From the NCBI RefSeq assembly GCF_000422965.1, contig NZ_AUHB01000005.1, positions 248,001-312,000 on the forward strand: a DNA stretch of 64,000 nucleotides, given 5' to 3'. A program made the translations under genes and the position numbers. The first letter of the stretch is position 1. Every line of letters begins with the position of its first letter. The stretch is from Pleomorphomonas oryzae DSM 16300. GTDB lineage: Bacteria > Pseudomonadota > Alphaproteobacteria > Rhizobiales > Pleomorphomonadaceae. The notes under the pieces were generated by a model. That model saw only the letters and a list, made by a program, of their open reading frames with translations, made no database searches and was not told where the DNA came from. Shown here piece by piece: positions 25,478 through 34,199 of this stretch.

Positions 25478-26469
25478 TCCGCCTCGTCCTCATAGCCGAT
25501 CAGCCGTAGCGGACGGGAGGGGATGCCCTCCAGCTCGCACCACCGCATCAGGCCTTCCTCGGCGCCATGGGTAATCCAGACCTCCTGCGGAGCCAGTTCG
25601 CGGATGGTAGCGGTCAGTTGTGGCCAGTCGACGTGGTCGCTGATCACCAGCGGCAGTTCGATGCCACGCCGACGGGCTTGGGCGCGAACGGTCATCCAGC
25701 CGGATGCGTAGGCCAGGACGGGATCTCGGAAGCGCTGCACCCAGGGCGAGGCAAAGGCCGAGGGCGGGGCCAGCATGAGCTGCGCCTCGCCGGGATCGCT
25801 CGCCGAAACCAGGGAGCCGAGGTCGATTCCCCGTTCAACATGATAGTCGCAGAGGCGTTTCAGCGCGCCGTGGATGGCAATCGGACCATGATGGCCTGCT
25901 GCTCGCGCCAGCGCGATCACGCGCTGCGCCTTGCCGAGCGCGTAGGCCCCGATCAGATGCGGGCGGCCTGGAAACTCCTCCATGCTGGCAATCACCCGTC
26001 CGGCCTCCGTCATGGGGTTGGGATGACGGAAGATCGGCAGCCCGAAGGTAGCCTCGGTAATGAAGATATCGCAGGCAACCGGCTCCCAGGGTTGGCAGAC
26101 CGGGTTTGGGGTACGGCAGTAATCGCCGGAGATCAGGATGCGTGGACCACGATCGGGGGCGATCAGGATCTGGCTCGATCCGAGCACATGGCCCGCCGGG
26201 TGAAAGCTGACCGTCACACCGCCGATGCGGACCGGACCCTCGGCGATCTGCCGGCTGGAAGCAAACTCCTCGCCATATCGGATCGCCATGATATCGAGCG
26301 TCTCACGGGTGGCCATCACAGCAGCATGGCCGGGACGGGCATGATCGGAATGGCCGTGGGTGATCAGCGCGCGCGAAACCGGGCGGAGCGGGTCGACGTA
26401 AAAATCCCCCGGCGCGCAGTAAAGCCCCGCTTCGGTGGGATAGATGACGTCCTCCGCCCTGAGCGTCAT
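25474..26469 (-). CDS. Ligase-associated DNA exonuclease (metallo-beta-lactamase fold)
   Basis: 331 residues related to SNM1/CPSF-type nucleases. Metal-binding motif HGHSDHARPGH near residue 39, then FHPAGHVLGSSQILI, LISGDYCRTPNP and ISDHVDWPQLTATI and the C-terminal WITHGAEEGLMRW. The family is annotated as ligase-associated exonuclease and processes DNA ends before ligation. Starts ATG at 26469 and its stop overlaps the start of the ligase by four bases, so both are made together. The first gene of the two-gene operon. Confidence 0.9.
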   Translation of the reverse strand: MTLRAEDVIYPTEAGLYCAPGDFYVDPLRPVSRALITHGHSDHARPGHAAVMATRETLDIMAIRYGEEFASSRQIAEGPVRIGGVTVSFHPAGHVLGSSQILIAPDRGPRILISGDYCRTPNPVCQPWEPVACDIFITEATFGLPIFRHPNPMTEAGRVIASMEEFPGRPHLIGAYALGKAQRVIALARAAGHHGPIAIHGALKRLCDYHVERGIDLGSLVSASDPGEAQLMLAPPSAFASPWVQRFRDPVLAYASGWMTVRAQARRRGIELPLVISDHVDWPQLTATIRELAPQEVWITHGAEEGLMRWCELEGIPSRPLRLIGYEDEAE

Positions 26470-26674
26470 GCCAGACTCCTCCGCACAGCTTCCTCATCCA
26501 ACGTCGGCGCTTGGTCCCAAAAGTAGTGTCGATGCGATCAAGACTCGCTACCGAGCGCTAGGGGCTGACGACCCTGAAGAGCCGCTGGCACATCGTTCAC
26601 GAAGCCAAATATCAGTGACTGGCTTGCAAACGTGGCAGCAGTCCAAAAGGTTCCTCGCGTTGGGTGTTGCTGGC

Positions 26675-27607
26675 TTATTCGTCACCATCGCGAGCAGTCG
26701 GCAAGAGCTCCCAAGGCATGCCGTCGCCGATCCGTTCCGCGAGGTGCTCGACGAACCGGCGAAGCTTCAAAGACGTATGGCGCTTCGTCGGGTAGACGGC
26801 GTGGATCGCCAGATCCAACGTCTTGTGATCGGGGATAAGACGGCAAAGCGTTCCGGCCACGATCGACGGTCCGAATACGAAGGAAGGGCCGTAGGCGATG
26901 CCTGCTCCAGCCAGCGCCGCCGCCAGCAACATCTGCATATTATTGCTGGCGAGCCGGACAGGCCCGTCGATGACGTGATCCTGCCCGTGTGGATCGGTCA
27001 GCGTCCAGTCTCCGGGCGAAACGGCGTCGGTGAACACCAGCCGGGGTGCCTGACGCAGATCGTCGATCGTTCTCGGCATTCCATGCCGCTCCAAAAATGA
27101 CGGCGCAGCGCAGAACACCATGCGGCAGGACGCCAGGCGCTTGGCGACAAGGTCGGAATCCTGCAGCTTGCCGATGCGGATCGCCACATCCACACCTTCC
27201 GCCAACAGGTCTATATAGCGGTCACTCAGCAGGGTCTCGATGGAGACGCCTGGGTATGTCTCGAGGAAGCTCGCCACCACCGGGCCCAGGTGCATTGCAC
27301 TGAAGGTGACAGGAGCCGAAATCCGCAGAAGTCCACGCACACTCTCCTGCGCCTCCTGTGCCTCGTTGTCAGCGTCTTGGACGGCTTCAAGTATCTGTTT
27401 GCAGCGCGTGTAGTAGGTTCGTCCGACGTCGGTCAGCACCAGCATGCGCGTGCTGCGCTGAAGCAGCCGGGCTTGCAACTGTGCCTCAAGCGCCGAGACG
27501 TGCTTGCCTGCCATGGACGGCGACAGGCCGAAGCGCCGCGCGGCGCTGACAAGGCTGCCTTCCTCCACCGCCGCCACGAAAACCGCCATACCGGTCAACC
27601 GATCCAT
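26675..27607 (-). CDS. LysR family transcriptional regulator
   Basis: 310 residues. N-terminal winged HTH (MDRLTGMAVFVAAVEEGSLV, then SAARRFGLSPSMAGKHVSALE) and an effector domain from about residue 90. Start ATG 27607 has AAGGAG six bases upstream; a TTG further up is not needed. It is divergent from an alpha/beta hydrolase gene over 123 bases that contain an inverted repeat (27621-27635), the usual LysR arrangement, so it likely controls the hydrolase and itself. The subgroup resembles regulators of small NADPH- or quinone-responsive operons, but the effector is unknown. Confidence 0.9.
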   Translation of the reverse strand: MDRLTGMAVFVAAVEEGSLVSAARRFGLSPSMAGKHVSALEAQLQARLLQRSTRMLVLTDVGRTYYTRCKQILEAVQDADNEAQEAQESVRGLLRISAPVTFSAMHLGPVVASFLETYPGVSIETLLSDRYIDLLAEGVDVAIRIGKLQDSDLVAKRLASCRMVFCAAPSFLERHGMPRTIDDLRQAPRLVFTDAVSPGDWTLTDPHGQDHVIDGPVRLASNNMQMLLAAALAGAGIAYGPSFVFGPSIVAGTLCRLIPDHKTLDLAIHAVYPTKRHTSLKLRRFVEHLAERIGDGMPWELLPTARDGDE

Positions 27608-27620
27608 TTGAGCTCCTTTC

Positions 27621-27635
27621 GATAACAATATTATC
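27621..27635. promoter_or_regulatory. Candidate LysR operator
   Basis: GATAA-N5-TTATC inverted repeat fitting the T-N11-A pattern, 14 bases upstream of the LysR start and followed by a second small repeat (ATCA-N5-TGAT). Divergent control is likely. Confidence 0.55.
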
Positions 27636-27730
27636 AGATCGTGATAAAAATTGCCTGATTATATCTCCGTTCGATCGAGGCTATCTCGGTGGGTGTCGGC
27701 ACATGCCGGCCCGAAACGAGAGGCATGGAA

Positions 27731-28519
27731 ATGAAGATCGCATCGAACGGAATAACGCTGCACGTCGAAGAGCGGGGCCAGGGAGATCTGGCGCTTGTCT
27801 TCCTGCACTACTGGGGTGGCTCGTCTCGCACCTGGAAGCACGTCACGGCCGAGCTCGCGACCAGCTTCCATACCGTTGCCATCGATCAAAGAGGGTGGGG
27901 CCAGTCCGACGCTCCGGCTTCGGGATATGCTTTGGCGGATCTCGCAGCGGATGCCGAAGGGGTCATCGAAGCGCTGAGTCTGCATCGCTACGTCCTGATC
28001 GGTCATTCGATGGGCGGCAAGGTCGCCCAACTGATGGCGTCCCGCCGTCCCGCCGGATTGATGGGGCTCGTGCTGGTCGCTCCCTCTCCGCCTACGCCAA
28101 TGGCTCTTCCTGTTGAAGCGCGTGAGGAGATGGTCGGCGCCTATGAGAGCCGAGCGGCAATCGAGGCGACCATCGACAATGTGCTGACGGCAAAGCCGCT
28201 TTCCGGAGAGGACCACGAAGCGGTGGTCCGGGACAGCCTGAACGGTGCACCTGCCGCGAAGCAGGCTTGGCCGCGCAGCACAAGCCAGGAGAATATCGCG
28301 GCCGAGGTCGGCAACATCGACGTGCCCACCATGGTGATCACGGGCGAACTGGACCGGGTCGATCCGGCGGACGTGCTCAGGGCGGAACTGCTGTCCCGCG
28401 TCCCACACGCTGCCATGCATGTGCTGCCGGGCACCGGGCATCTATCGATGCTGGAATCGCCCGGCGAGCTGACTGAGCTCATCCGAAGCTTCTCTGCATC
28501 GGTTGTCGGCGAAAAATAG
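27731..28519 (+). CDS. Alpha/beta hydrolase
   Basis: 262 residues with an alpha/beta hydrolase fold. Nucleophile elbow GHSMGGK around residue 94, oxyanion loop LHYWGGSSRTW, acid in TGELDRVDPADVL and catalytic His in PGTGHLSMLESP. All triad positions are present, so it is likely active as an esterase, haloperoxidase-like enzyme or C-C hydrolase; substrate cannot be told. ATG 27731 is chosen because GAGAGG is seven bases upstream; ATG 27725 is only one base from it. It is divergent from the LysR gene and is followed by a strong terminator. Confidence 0.88.
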   Translation: MKIASNGITLHVEERGQGDLALVFLHYWGGSSRTWKHVTAELATSFHTVAIDQRGWGQSDAPASGYALADLAADAEGVIEALSLHRYVLIGHSMGGKVAQLMASRRPAGLMGLVLVAPSPPTPMALPVEAREEMVGAYESRAAIEATIDNVLTAKPLSGEDHEAVVRDSLNGAPAAKQAWPRSTSQENIAAEVGNIDVPTMVITGELDRVDPADVLRAELLSRVPHAAMHVLPGTGHLSMLESPGELTELIRSFSASVVGEK

Positions 28520-28546
28520 GGAGAGAAGGGGACCTCACAGTCGTCC

Positions 28547-28572
28547 AGAAGCCCGGCAAAAGCCGGGCTTCT
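28547..28572. terminator. Bidirectional terminator
   Basis: Perfect 11-base-pair stem (AGAAGCCCGGC/GCCGGGCTTCT) with an AAAA loop, between the convergent alpha/beta hydrolase and EamA transporter genes. Confidence 0.85.
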
Positions 28573-28626
28573 TGTTGTCAGACACGGTGCAGTCCTTGCA
28601 CAACGATCTTGCCGAAACTTGCCATT

Positions 28627-29541
28627 TCAACGGGGCGCCTTTCCCGGTTTGGCTCCACTTGCGAGCCACACCCCGAAGATGGCGACGGCGACACCCAGTA
28701 CCTGCGACCAGTGAGGCACTCGCCCGAACACGGCGGCGATCACCAACGCCGAGACCGGCACCAGGTTGAACAACACCGAGGTTGCGGCCGGGCCACGTTG
28801 GGCGATGCCGATCTGCCAGAAGACGAAGGCCAGCACTGAGCCGATCAGCGCCATATGCAAGCTCGCCAACCAGAACACCGGTGACGCGTCCGCCATGAGC
28901 CCGATCGGGCTTTCAGCCAAGAAAGCGATCACCACCAGCGCCAAGGCGCCAAACACCATGGTCCACACTGTGGTTTCCAGCGGTGCCGCGTCCTTCACCC
29001 ACCGGCGGCATCCGATGGAATAGAGCGCCCAAGCGAGGCTTCCGGCGGCAATCAGCAGGTCGCCCGTAGCAAAATGCGCGCCTGAAAACGCGCCGACCGT
29101 CAGCGCCACGCCGACCAGGCTGACACCCATGCCGACCAATGCCATGCCTGCCGGCCGGCGCCAGTTGATCAGGGCATCGAGCAGGTTCGTCGTCAGCGGG
29201 CTGGTACCCATGATCAGCGCGGCCGTCACAGGACTGGAGGTTTTCATTCCCAAGAATAGCGCCGCGTTGAAACCGGTCACACCGATCAGCCCCAAGATTG
29301 CAAAGGCTGTCAGGTTGCGCCTGAGGACGCTGAGGTCGAGCCCTCGTATCGTCCAAAGCCATAGCAACGCCGAGATGGCGGCCAGCGCGAAGCGGAATGC
29401 GGCGGCGGTCCATGGTGATACCTCCGCCAAGACGAGCCGCGTTGCCTCGAAATTCGTACCCCAGAACACAGCGGCGAGCGCGCTGAGAAGAAGCGCTCTC
29501 ATGTCCAGGTTTCGGCTATTGGCTATGGATATGTCGGACAT
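28627..29541 (-). CDS. EamA/DMT family transporter
   Basis: 304 residues with about ten hydrophobic segments in two EamA repeats (first starts ALLLSALAAVFWGTNFEATR; second starts DLLIAAGSLAWALYSIG). Family members export small metabolites, amino acids or drugs from the cytoplasm. The gene is divergent from a LysR regulator with 96 bases between, a common pair in which the regulator controls the exporter. The N-terminus MSDISIANSRNLDMR is slightly long; an internal ATG 39 bases on is possible. Substrate unknown. Confidence 0.88.
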   Translation of the reverse strand: MSDISIANSRNLDMRALLLSALAAVFWGTNFEATRLVLAEVSPWTAAAFRFALAAISALLWLWTIRGLDLSVLRRNLTAFAILGLIGVTGFNAALFLGMKTSSPVTAALIMGTSPLTTNLLDALINWRRPAGMALVGMGVSLVGVALTVGAFSGAHFATGDLLIAAGSLAWALYSIGCRRWVKDAAPLETTVWTMVFGALALVVIAFLAESPIGLMADASPVFWLASLHMALIGSVLAFVFWQIGIAQRGPAATSVLFNLVPVSALVIAAVFGRVPHWSQVLGVAVAIFGVWLASGAKPGKAPR

Positions 29542-29637
29542 CGGAAACCTCGTTTCTGCGGTTTCCCAACGATGTCCTTTCCAAGTCAGGCCGAATATGG
29601 AAAAATCAGGAAATCAGTTTTTCAATTTCGGAAAATC

Positions 29638-30501
29638 ATGCAGCCGAACTGGGACGATCTGCGCATTTTTCTCGCCCTCGCCCGTGAGGGCAGCCTGACC
29701 GGCGCCGCCCACCGATTACGGGCGGGCGTGGCCACCGTCTCCCGTCGCATTGAAAGGTTCGAGGCGGCGCTCGGCGTGCCGCTCTTCCTGCGCCACCAGA
29801 GCGGCTATAGCCTCACCGATCAGGGCATGGCGCTCATGCCACGGGCCGAAGCAGCCGAGGAGGCGTTGGCTGGATTACGACGGGAGGCCGGCGAGCAGGA
29901 TGAGATTCGCGGCCATGTTCGCATTGCCAGCATAGAGAGCCTGATCACGCCTTTGCTGGTACCGGCACTGACGCCGCTGATGATGGCGCATCCAAGCCTC
30001 GACATTGAAATCCTGTTCAGCACGCAGGCGGTAAACCTGCATCGCCGCGATGCCGATCTGGCGTTGCGCATGGTGCGGCCCGATCATGGTCATCTTCGCG
30101 TGCGCCAACTGGTGATGATGGGGTTCGGTCTCTACGGCCCGCCGGACGGCACTCGACCCGCACGACATATCTCGTGGCCCGAACAGGTTGGTCTGGGCAC
30201 GGTTCTCGCGTGGTCGCGCACTTTCGCCACGCCGGGCACGCCACGATTTGCCGTCAACACCCTCGACTCGCAGGTCGAGGCGGTACGGCAAGGACTGGGC
30301 GTTTCGGTGCTGCCGCATTTCCTTGGCCGCCTGGCCGGCTTGTCCCTGATCGCCGAGCGGCTGCCCGATGGCAGCCTGATGGAACGTCCCGTCTTCATGG
30401 TCACCCATGCCGACCTTGCCGGCTCTAGCCGGGTCTCCGCGGTAGCCGAGGCCATCGCGGATAGCGTCACTGCCAGACGGGCCGAGTTCGGCCCGGGCTG
30501 A
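29638..30501 (+). CDS. LysR family transcriptional regulator
   Basis: 287 residues: HTH from MQPNWDDLRIFLALAREGSL through GAAHRLRAGVATVSRRIERFE, and an effector-binding domain beginning around residue 88 (GHVRIASIESL). ATG 29638 gives a standard N-terminus; the frame is open upstream to a TTG at 29572 that would add 22 residues without family match. Divergent from the EamA exporter gene, which it probably controls. Its 3' end faces dgoA with 72 bases between, including a short TCGAGG/CCTCGA hairpin. Confidence 0.9.
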   Translation: MQPNWDDLRIFLALAREGSLTGAAHRLRAGVATVSRRIERFEAALGVPLFLRHQSGYSLTDQGMALMPRAEAAEEALAGLRREAGEQDEIRGHVRIASIESLITPLLVPALTPLMMAHPSLDIEILFSTQAVNLHRRDADLALRMVRPDHGHLRVRQLVMMGFGLYGPPDGTRPARHISWPEQVGLGTVLAWSRTFATPGTPRFAVNTLDSQVEAVRQGLGVSVLPHFLGRLAGLSLIAERLPDGSLMERPVFMVTHADLAGSSRVSAVAEAIADSVTARRAEFGPG

Positions 30502-30573
30502 GCGACGCGAGAGTCGAGGACCCTCGAGCGGCCTGAGGGCAGCGAGCCTATCTTTGACTCCGCGCCTTGTTTG

Positions 30574-31209
30574 TCATCTGCCAATCGCCGCGTCGTAGGT
30601 CCTGGTCGCCGCCGCCGCCGCTGCCGCCACGTCGCTCGGCGTACGCCCAGGCTTGTAGAGGCCGGTGCCCAGACCGAAAATGCGGATGCCTGCCGCGACA
30701 TAGTCGGCGAAAGTCTCATTGGAGACGCCACCGACGGCCGCCACCGGCACGCCCTTGGGCAGGATGGCCCGGATGGCCGTGATACCCGAGGAGCCGAGCA
30801 CCGAGGCGGGGAAGAACTTGAGGGCCGATGCGCCGTGGCGAATGGCGAGCAGGGCTTCGGTTGGCGTCAAGACGCCGGGCAACGTGACCATGCCCCGGCT
30901 TGTTGCCATGGCGAGAACCTCGGGATCGACGTTGGGGCTGACCATCAACCGTCCACCGGCGTCGGCAACGGCGGCGCAGTCCGCGGCGCTCAGCACCGTG
31001 CCCGCCCCGATGAGAACGCGATCTCCATGACGCCGGGCGAGCCGCTCGATGGAAACAAGCGGATCGGGCGAGTTGAGCGGCACCTCGATGGCTTCGAAGC
31101 CCGCCTCGACCAGCACGTCGCCAATGGCCTCGACCTCGTTCGGATGAATGCCACGCAGGATGGCGACCAGCGGATAATGGAGTTCCGGCCAATTGACGGG
31201 GGATGCCAT
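30574..31209 (-). CDS. dgoA: 2-dehydro-3-deoxy-6-phosphogalactonate (KDPGal/KDPG) aldolase
   Basis: 211 residues. Class I aldolase of the KDPG/KDPGal family: splits the 6-phospho-2-keto-3-deoxy sugar acid into pyruvate and glyceraldehyde 3-phosphate. VAILRGIHPNEVEAI at the N-terminus, IGAGTVL, and the Schiff-base lysine in ALKFFPA, followed by GSSGITAIRAILPKGVPVAAVGG. ATG 31209 is chosen; a TTG at 31230 would overlap dgoK. It lies two bases after the dgoK stop, so kinase and aldolase act consecutively. Stereochemistry (galacto or gluco) cannot be fixed by eye. Confidence 0.92.
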   Translation of the reverse strand: MASPVNWPELHYPLVAILRGIHPNEVEAIGDVLVEAGFEAIEVPLNSPDPLVSIERLARRHGDRVLIGAGTVLSAADCAAVADAGGRLMVSPNVDPEVLAMATSRGMVTLPGVLTPTEALLAIRHGASALKFFPASVLGSSGITAIRAILPKGVPVAAVGGVSNETFADYVAAGIRIFGLGTGLYKPGRTPSDVAAAAAAATRTYDAAIGR

Positions 31210-31211
31210 GT

Positions 31212-32144
31212 TCAAGCTCGCTTGTTCCAAAGGGTGAGGGCAACGCGGGAGAGGCCGCGCCGTGAGGCGAGTTCGGCATCAGCGGTGGTCGTCGTGAAGC
31301 CGGCGTGGGTGAGTGCCGTCTCGTAAAGCCGCGCCAGCGGACCGGCCGCGATAAGGCGAACCGGATGTTGCCGGCCATGGCGACGCGCGGCATCGCCAAT
31401 CTCCGAGCCGATCAGCAAGCCCGATAGTTTGGCCGTGCCGTCATGCCGATCGGCGAACCCGAGCAACATGGCCGAGCGGATACGGAACAATGAGGAGGTG
31501 AGGGCGGCATCGCCCGACAAGGCGGCGGCGAGGCCTGCCGCGAAGGCCGGGCTGTCCGGCGTGGCGTTCACCTCTTTGTCGAGCGCCAGCGATACCACGC
31601 TGTGCTCGGCGACGAGGGCGAACAACTCTCCCGTCATATAGGTCGTGAAATCGACAATGGCTCCGTCCTCGATGCGGACCCATTTGCTGTGGGTGCCGGG
31701 AATGCAGACGAGGCCGGTAAACCCCGGCTCGATCGACCCCAGAATTTGGGTTTCCTCGCCCCGCATGACATCCGGTTCATCAGAAGACGCCTGCGCGACG
31801 CCAGGCAGAATGCGGACGTCGCCGTCGATATCGACCTGGACGGCCCCGGCGCCCAAGGCATCGAGCCGGGTGGGTGTATGGAGATAGGGCGCCTCTCGCC
31901 AGCCTTGGCGGGCGCCGGCCATACCGCAGATCAGAGCCGGCAGTCCGTCGCCGCCGAGCGCAGTGACATGACGCCGAAACACCGTCTCGAAACCGGCGGC
32001 GGCGCAGTGACGCATGCCTTCGTCGCTGCGGCGCTCGGCGAGCGGGGTGCCGTCGGCGGCCATCAGCCAGGCGCGAAAGCTGCTGGTGCCCCAGTCGATC
32101 GCCACGAAGGCGCCTCGTGCGTCACGGCCTTGTTGCTGTTCCAC
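31212..32144 (-). CDS. dgoK: 2-dehydro-3-deoxygalactonokinase
   Basis: 310 residues of the DgoK family: AIDWGTSSFRAWLM (phosphate-binding 1), CGMAGARQGWREAPY, GTHSKWVRI (phosphate 2 region) and GLLIGSEIGDA. Phosphorylates 2-keto-3-deoxy sugar acid at O6, the step before the aldolase encoded next. GTG 32144 is preceded by an excellent GGAGGGAGGAG; the open frame continues upstream to 32321 over the nagA end without family match. Third gene of GntR-nagA-dgoK-dgoA. The pairing with nagA rather than with a sugar acid dehydratase is unusual. Confidence 0.92.
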   Translation of the reverse strand: MEQQQGRDARGAFVAIDWGTSSFRAWLMAADGTPLAERRSDEGMRHCAAAGFETVFRRHVTALGGDGLPALICGMAGARQGWREAPYLHTPTRLDALGAGAVQVDIDGDVRILPGVAQASSDEPDVMRGEETQILGSIEPGFTGLVCIPGTHSKWVRIEDGAIVDFTTYMTGELFALVAEHSVVSLALDKEVNATPDSPAFAAGLAAALSGDAALTSSLFRIRSAMLLGFADRHDGTAKLSGLLIGSEIGDAARRHGRQHPVRLIAAGPLARLYETALTHAGFTTTTADAELASRRGLSRVALTLWNKRA

Positions 32145-32217
32145 TTCTCCTCCCTCCGTCGGCTTCCTATTCGACGCCACTAAAGTTGCCGGTGTCGGTC
32201 GGCGTGGAAACAAAGGC

Positions 32218-33399
32218 TCATTGATCGGTGTTTGTCGGTTCGGATTGATGATAGGCGCAAACGCCACCGATATAGGTCGCGGCCAGCGACAGATCGCTTC
32301 GCAACAACAGGAAGTCGGCATCCATGCCGGCGGTCAGCTGGCCCTTGGAGGCGCAGCCAACCGCTCCCGCCGGATAGAGCGAAGCCATGTTGATCGCTTC
32401 ACCAAGCGGCAGACCGAGCTGCTGATGCACGAAGAGAACGCAGGACAGCATGTCGATATCGGCACCCGCCAGCGTTCCGTCGGCGAGTGTCAACCGGCCG
32501 CCCTCGCGATAGACTTGGCGACCGTTGAGCTCGAAACTCGTCTGGTCCGTGCCGATGGTCGACATGGCGTCGGTCACCAGGAAGATGCGGCCGGGGCCTT
32601 GCTTGGCCCGCAGTGCCACCTGCATCACCGTGGGAGCGACATGAAAGCCGTCGGCGATCAGGCCGCAGGAGATCTGGCCGCTTGCCAGTGCCGCCCCCAC
32701 CAGCCCGGCCTCGCGGTTAGCCATCTGGCTCATGGCATTGAAGAGATGCGTTGCCATTGAAGCGCCGGCAGCAATGTAGGCCGCCGCGGTCGCTGCCTTG
32801 GTGTCGGTGTGACCGAGGCTGACCACGTAGCCGGCTTCGACCAGCCGGGCGACCTGTTCCGCACTGACGCTCTCCGGCGCGATGGTGACGATCGCTTCTC
32901 CGAAAAGGCCGGCCGCGCCGATCAGTCGGGCAAGATCGGTGGCGGCCATGGGGCGGATCAGCGAAGGATCGTGGGTGCCCTTGCGTGCGACCGACAGATG
33001 CGGGCCTTCGAGATGCAGCCCGAGAAAGCCCGGCACTTTCTGTCGATGCGCCTCGATGCCGGCCGCGATCGCGGCCGCGCCGACCTCAGGCGTGTCGGTA
33101 ATCAGCGTTGCCATGAGAGCGGTGGTGCCGAAGCGGGCGTGGGCGCCGCAGATGGTTCGGATACCGGCGACGCTCGGATCGTTGTTGAACAGCACGCCGC
33201 CGCCGCCGTTGACCTGCAGGTCGATGAACCCAGGCGAGACGATCATGCCCTTGGCATCCACCTCCGCAGTGCCGGCCGGCAATTGATCGGCCGGGACGAT
33301 GGCCGCGATCCGAACGCCCTCGACGATCAGCGCTTGTCCGTCAACGAAAGTGGAACCATCGAAAATACGGCCGCGCGTGACGGCGAAGGGTGCAGGCAT
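32218..33399 (-). CDS. nagA: N-acetylglucosamine-6-phosphate deacetylase-like amidohydrolase
   Basis: 393 residues. Amidohydrolase fold: N-terminal SPGFIDLQVNGGGGVLFN, metal Glu in LHLEGPHLS, metal His in SLGHTDTKA and THLFNAMSQM, and catalytic Asp in LVTDAMSTIG. Family enzymes deacetylate GlcNAc-6-phosphate (or GalNAc-6-phosphate) in the cytoplasm. The start at 33399 (MPAPFAVTRG) looks natural; a GTG at 33453 overlapping the GntR stop (GTGA) would add 18 residues and is a real alternative. No nagB deaminase is nearby; kinase and aldolase of the KDGal type follow instead. Confidence 0.88.
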   Translation of the reverse strand: MPAPFAVTRGRIFDGSTFVDGQALIVEGVRIAAIVPADQLPAGTAEVDAKGMIVSPGFIDLQVNGGGGVLFNNDPSVAGIRTICGAHARFGTTALMATLITDTPEVGAAAIAAGIEAHRQKVPGFLGLHLEGPHLSVARKGTHDPSLIRPMAATDLARLIGAAGLFGEAIVTIAPESVSAEQVARLVEAGYVVSLGHTDTKAATAAAYIAAGASMATHLFNAMSQMANREAGLVGAALASGQISCGLIADGFHVAPTVMQVALRAKQGPGRIFLVTDAMSTIGTDQTSFELNGRQVYREGGRLTLADGTLAGADIDMLSCVLFVHQQLGLPLGEAINMASLYPAGAVGCASKGQLTAGMDADFLLLRSDLSLAATYIGGVCAYHQSEPTNTDQ

Positions 33400-33449
33400 T
33401 TGAGGAAGGCTTCTTTCTGGCGGCTTATCACTGAAACGGGGAGGTTCAC

Positions 33450-34199
33450 TCACTGCCCAACGGTCAGCTCGGCAATGAGGTCATAGACGTCGTTGCGATA
33501 GAGCGCGGTCGACATTTCCATGACCCGGCCGGTATCGAAATAGGCGATGCGCTGCACGGACAGCGCCGGCGATCCCGGCGGCACACCAAGCAATTGGGTC
33601 TCCGCGTCCTTGAGGAGGACAGCCGAAATGCGCTGATTGGCCCGCACCGGCCGCACGCCGCGCTCCGCCAGCGCCAGATAGAGGGAATCGTCGATGACAT
33701 CGGGATTGGGAAGAATGTCGTCGGGCAGGCTGGTGCGTTCGAGGGCGATGGGCATGTCGTTGGCCGTGCGTATGCGAATCAGCCGGGCAACGCGCGCATC
33801 GCTGGCCAGACCGAGCGTCATCGTTTCCTCCGGCGTTGGAAATACCAGGCCACGGCTGATCCAGCGCGATCCGGCCTGCATGCCGCGTCGGCGCATGTCG
33901 TCGGTAAATGACGTCAGGCGCGACAAGGGCTGCTGAAGGCGTTCGATCGGCTTGACCACAAAGGTGCCGGAGCCGCGCCGGCGCACCAGCACCCCGTCGG
34001 CGACCAGCGTGTCGATCGCCTTGCGAACGGTGACGCGGCTGATCGCTCCGGCGTCGGCGATATCGCGTTCAGGCGGCAAGGCATCGCCGTGCTTCAAGCG
34101 ACCAACGGTGATGGCGTTCTCGATGACGGTCTTGAGCTTGAGATAAAGCGGGCCAACGCTGGCCGATTGCAGCTCTTCGAGGGGCAGGCTGCCATTCAT
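33450..34199 (-). CDS. GntR/HutC family regulator
   Basis: 249 residues. N-terminal winged HTH (GPLYLKLKTVIENAI, ERDIADAGAISRVTVRKAID, VLVRRRGSGTFVV) and a UTRA effector domain from about residue 95, the class that includes NagR/YvoA and other amino-sugar regulators. Start ATG 34199 (MNGSLPLEELQ) fits the family; the frame is open another 63 codons upstream without similarity. First gene of the minus-strand run to nagA-dgoK-dgoA and divergent from the Gfo/Idh and ABC transporter genes, so it probably controls both sides in response to a sugar phosphate. Confidence 0.9.
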   Translation of the reverse strand: MNGSLPLEELQSASVGPLYLKLKTVIENAITVGRLKHGDALPPERDIADAGAISRVTVRKAIDTLVADGVLVRRRGSGTFVVKPIERLQQPLSRLTSFTDDMRRRGMQAGSRWISRGLVFPTPEETMTLGLASDARVARLIRIRTANDMPIALERTSLPDDILPNPDVIDDSLYLALAERGVRPVRANQRISAVLLKDAETQLLGVPPGSPALSVQRIAYFDTGRVMEMSTALYRNDVYDLIAELTVGQ

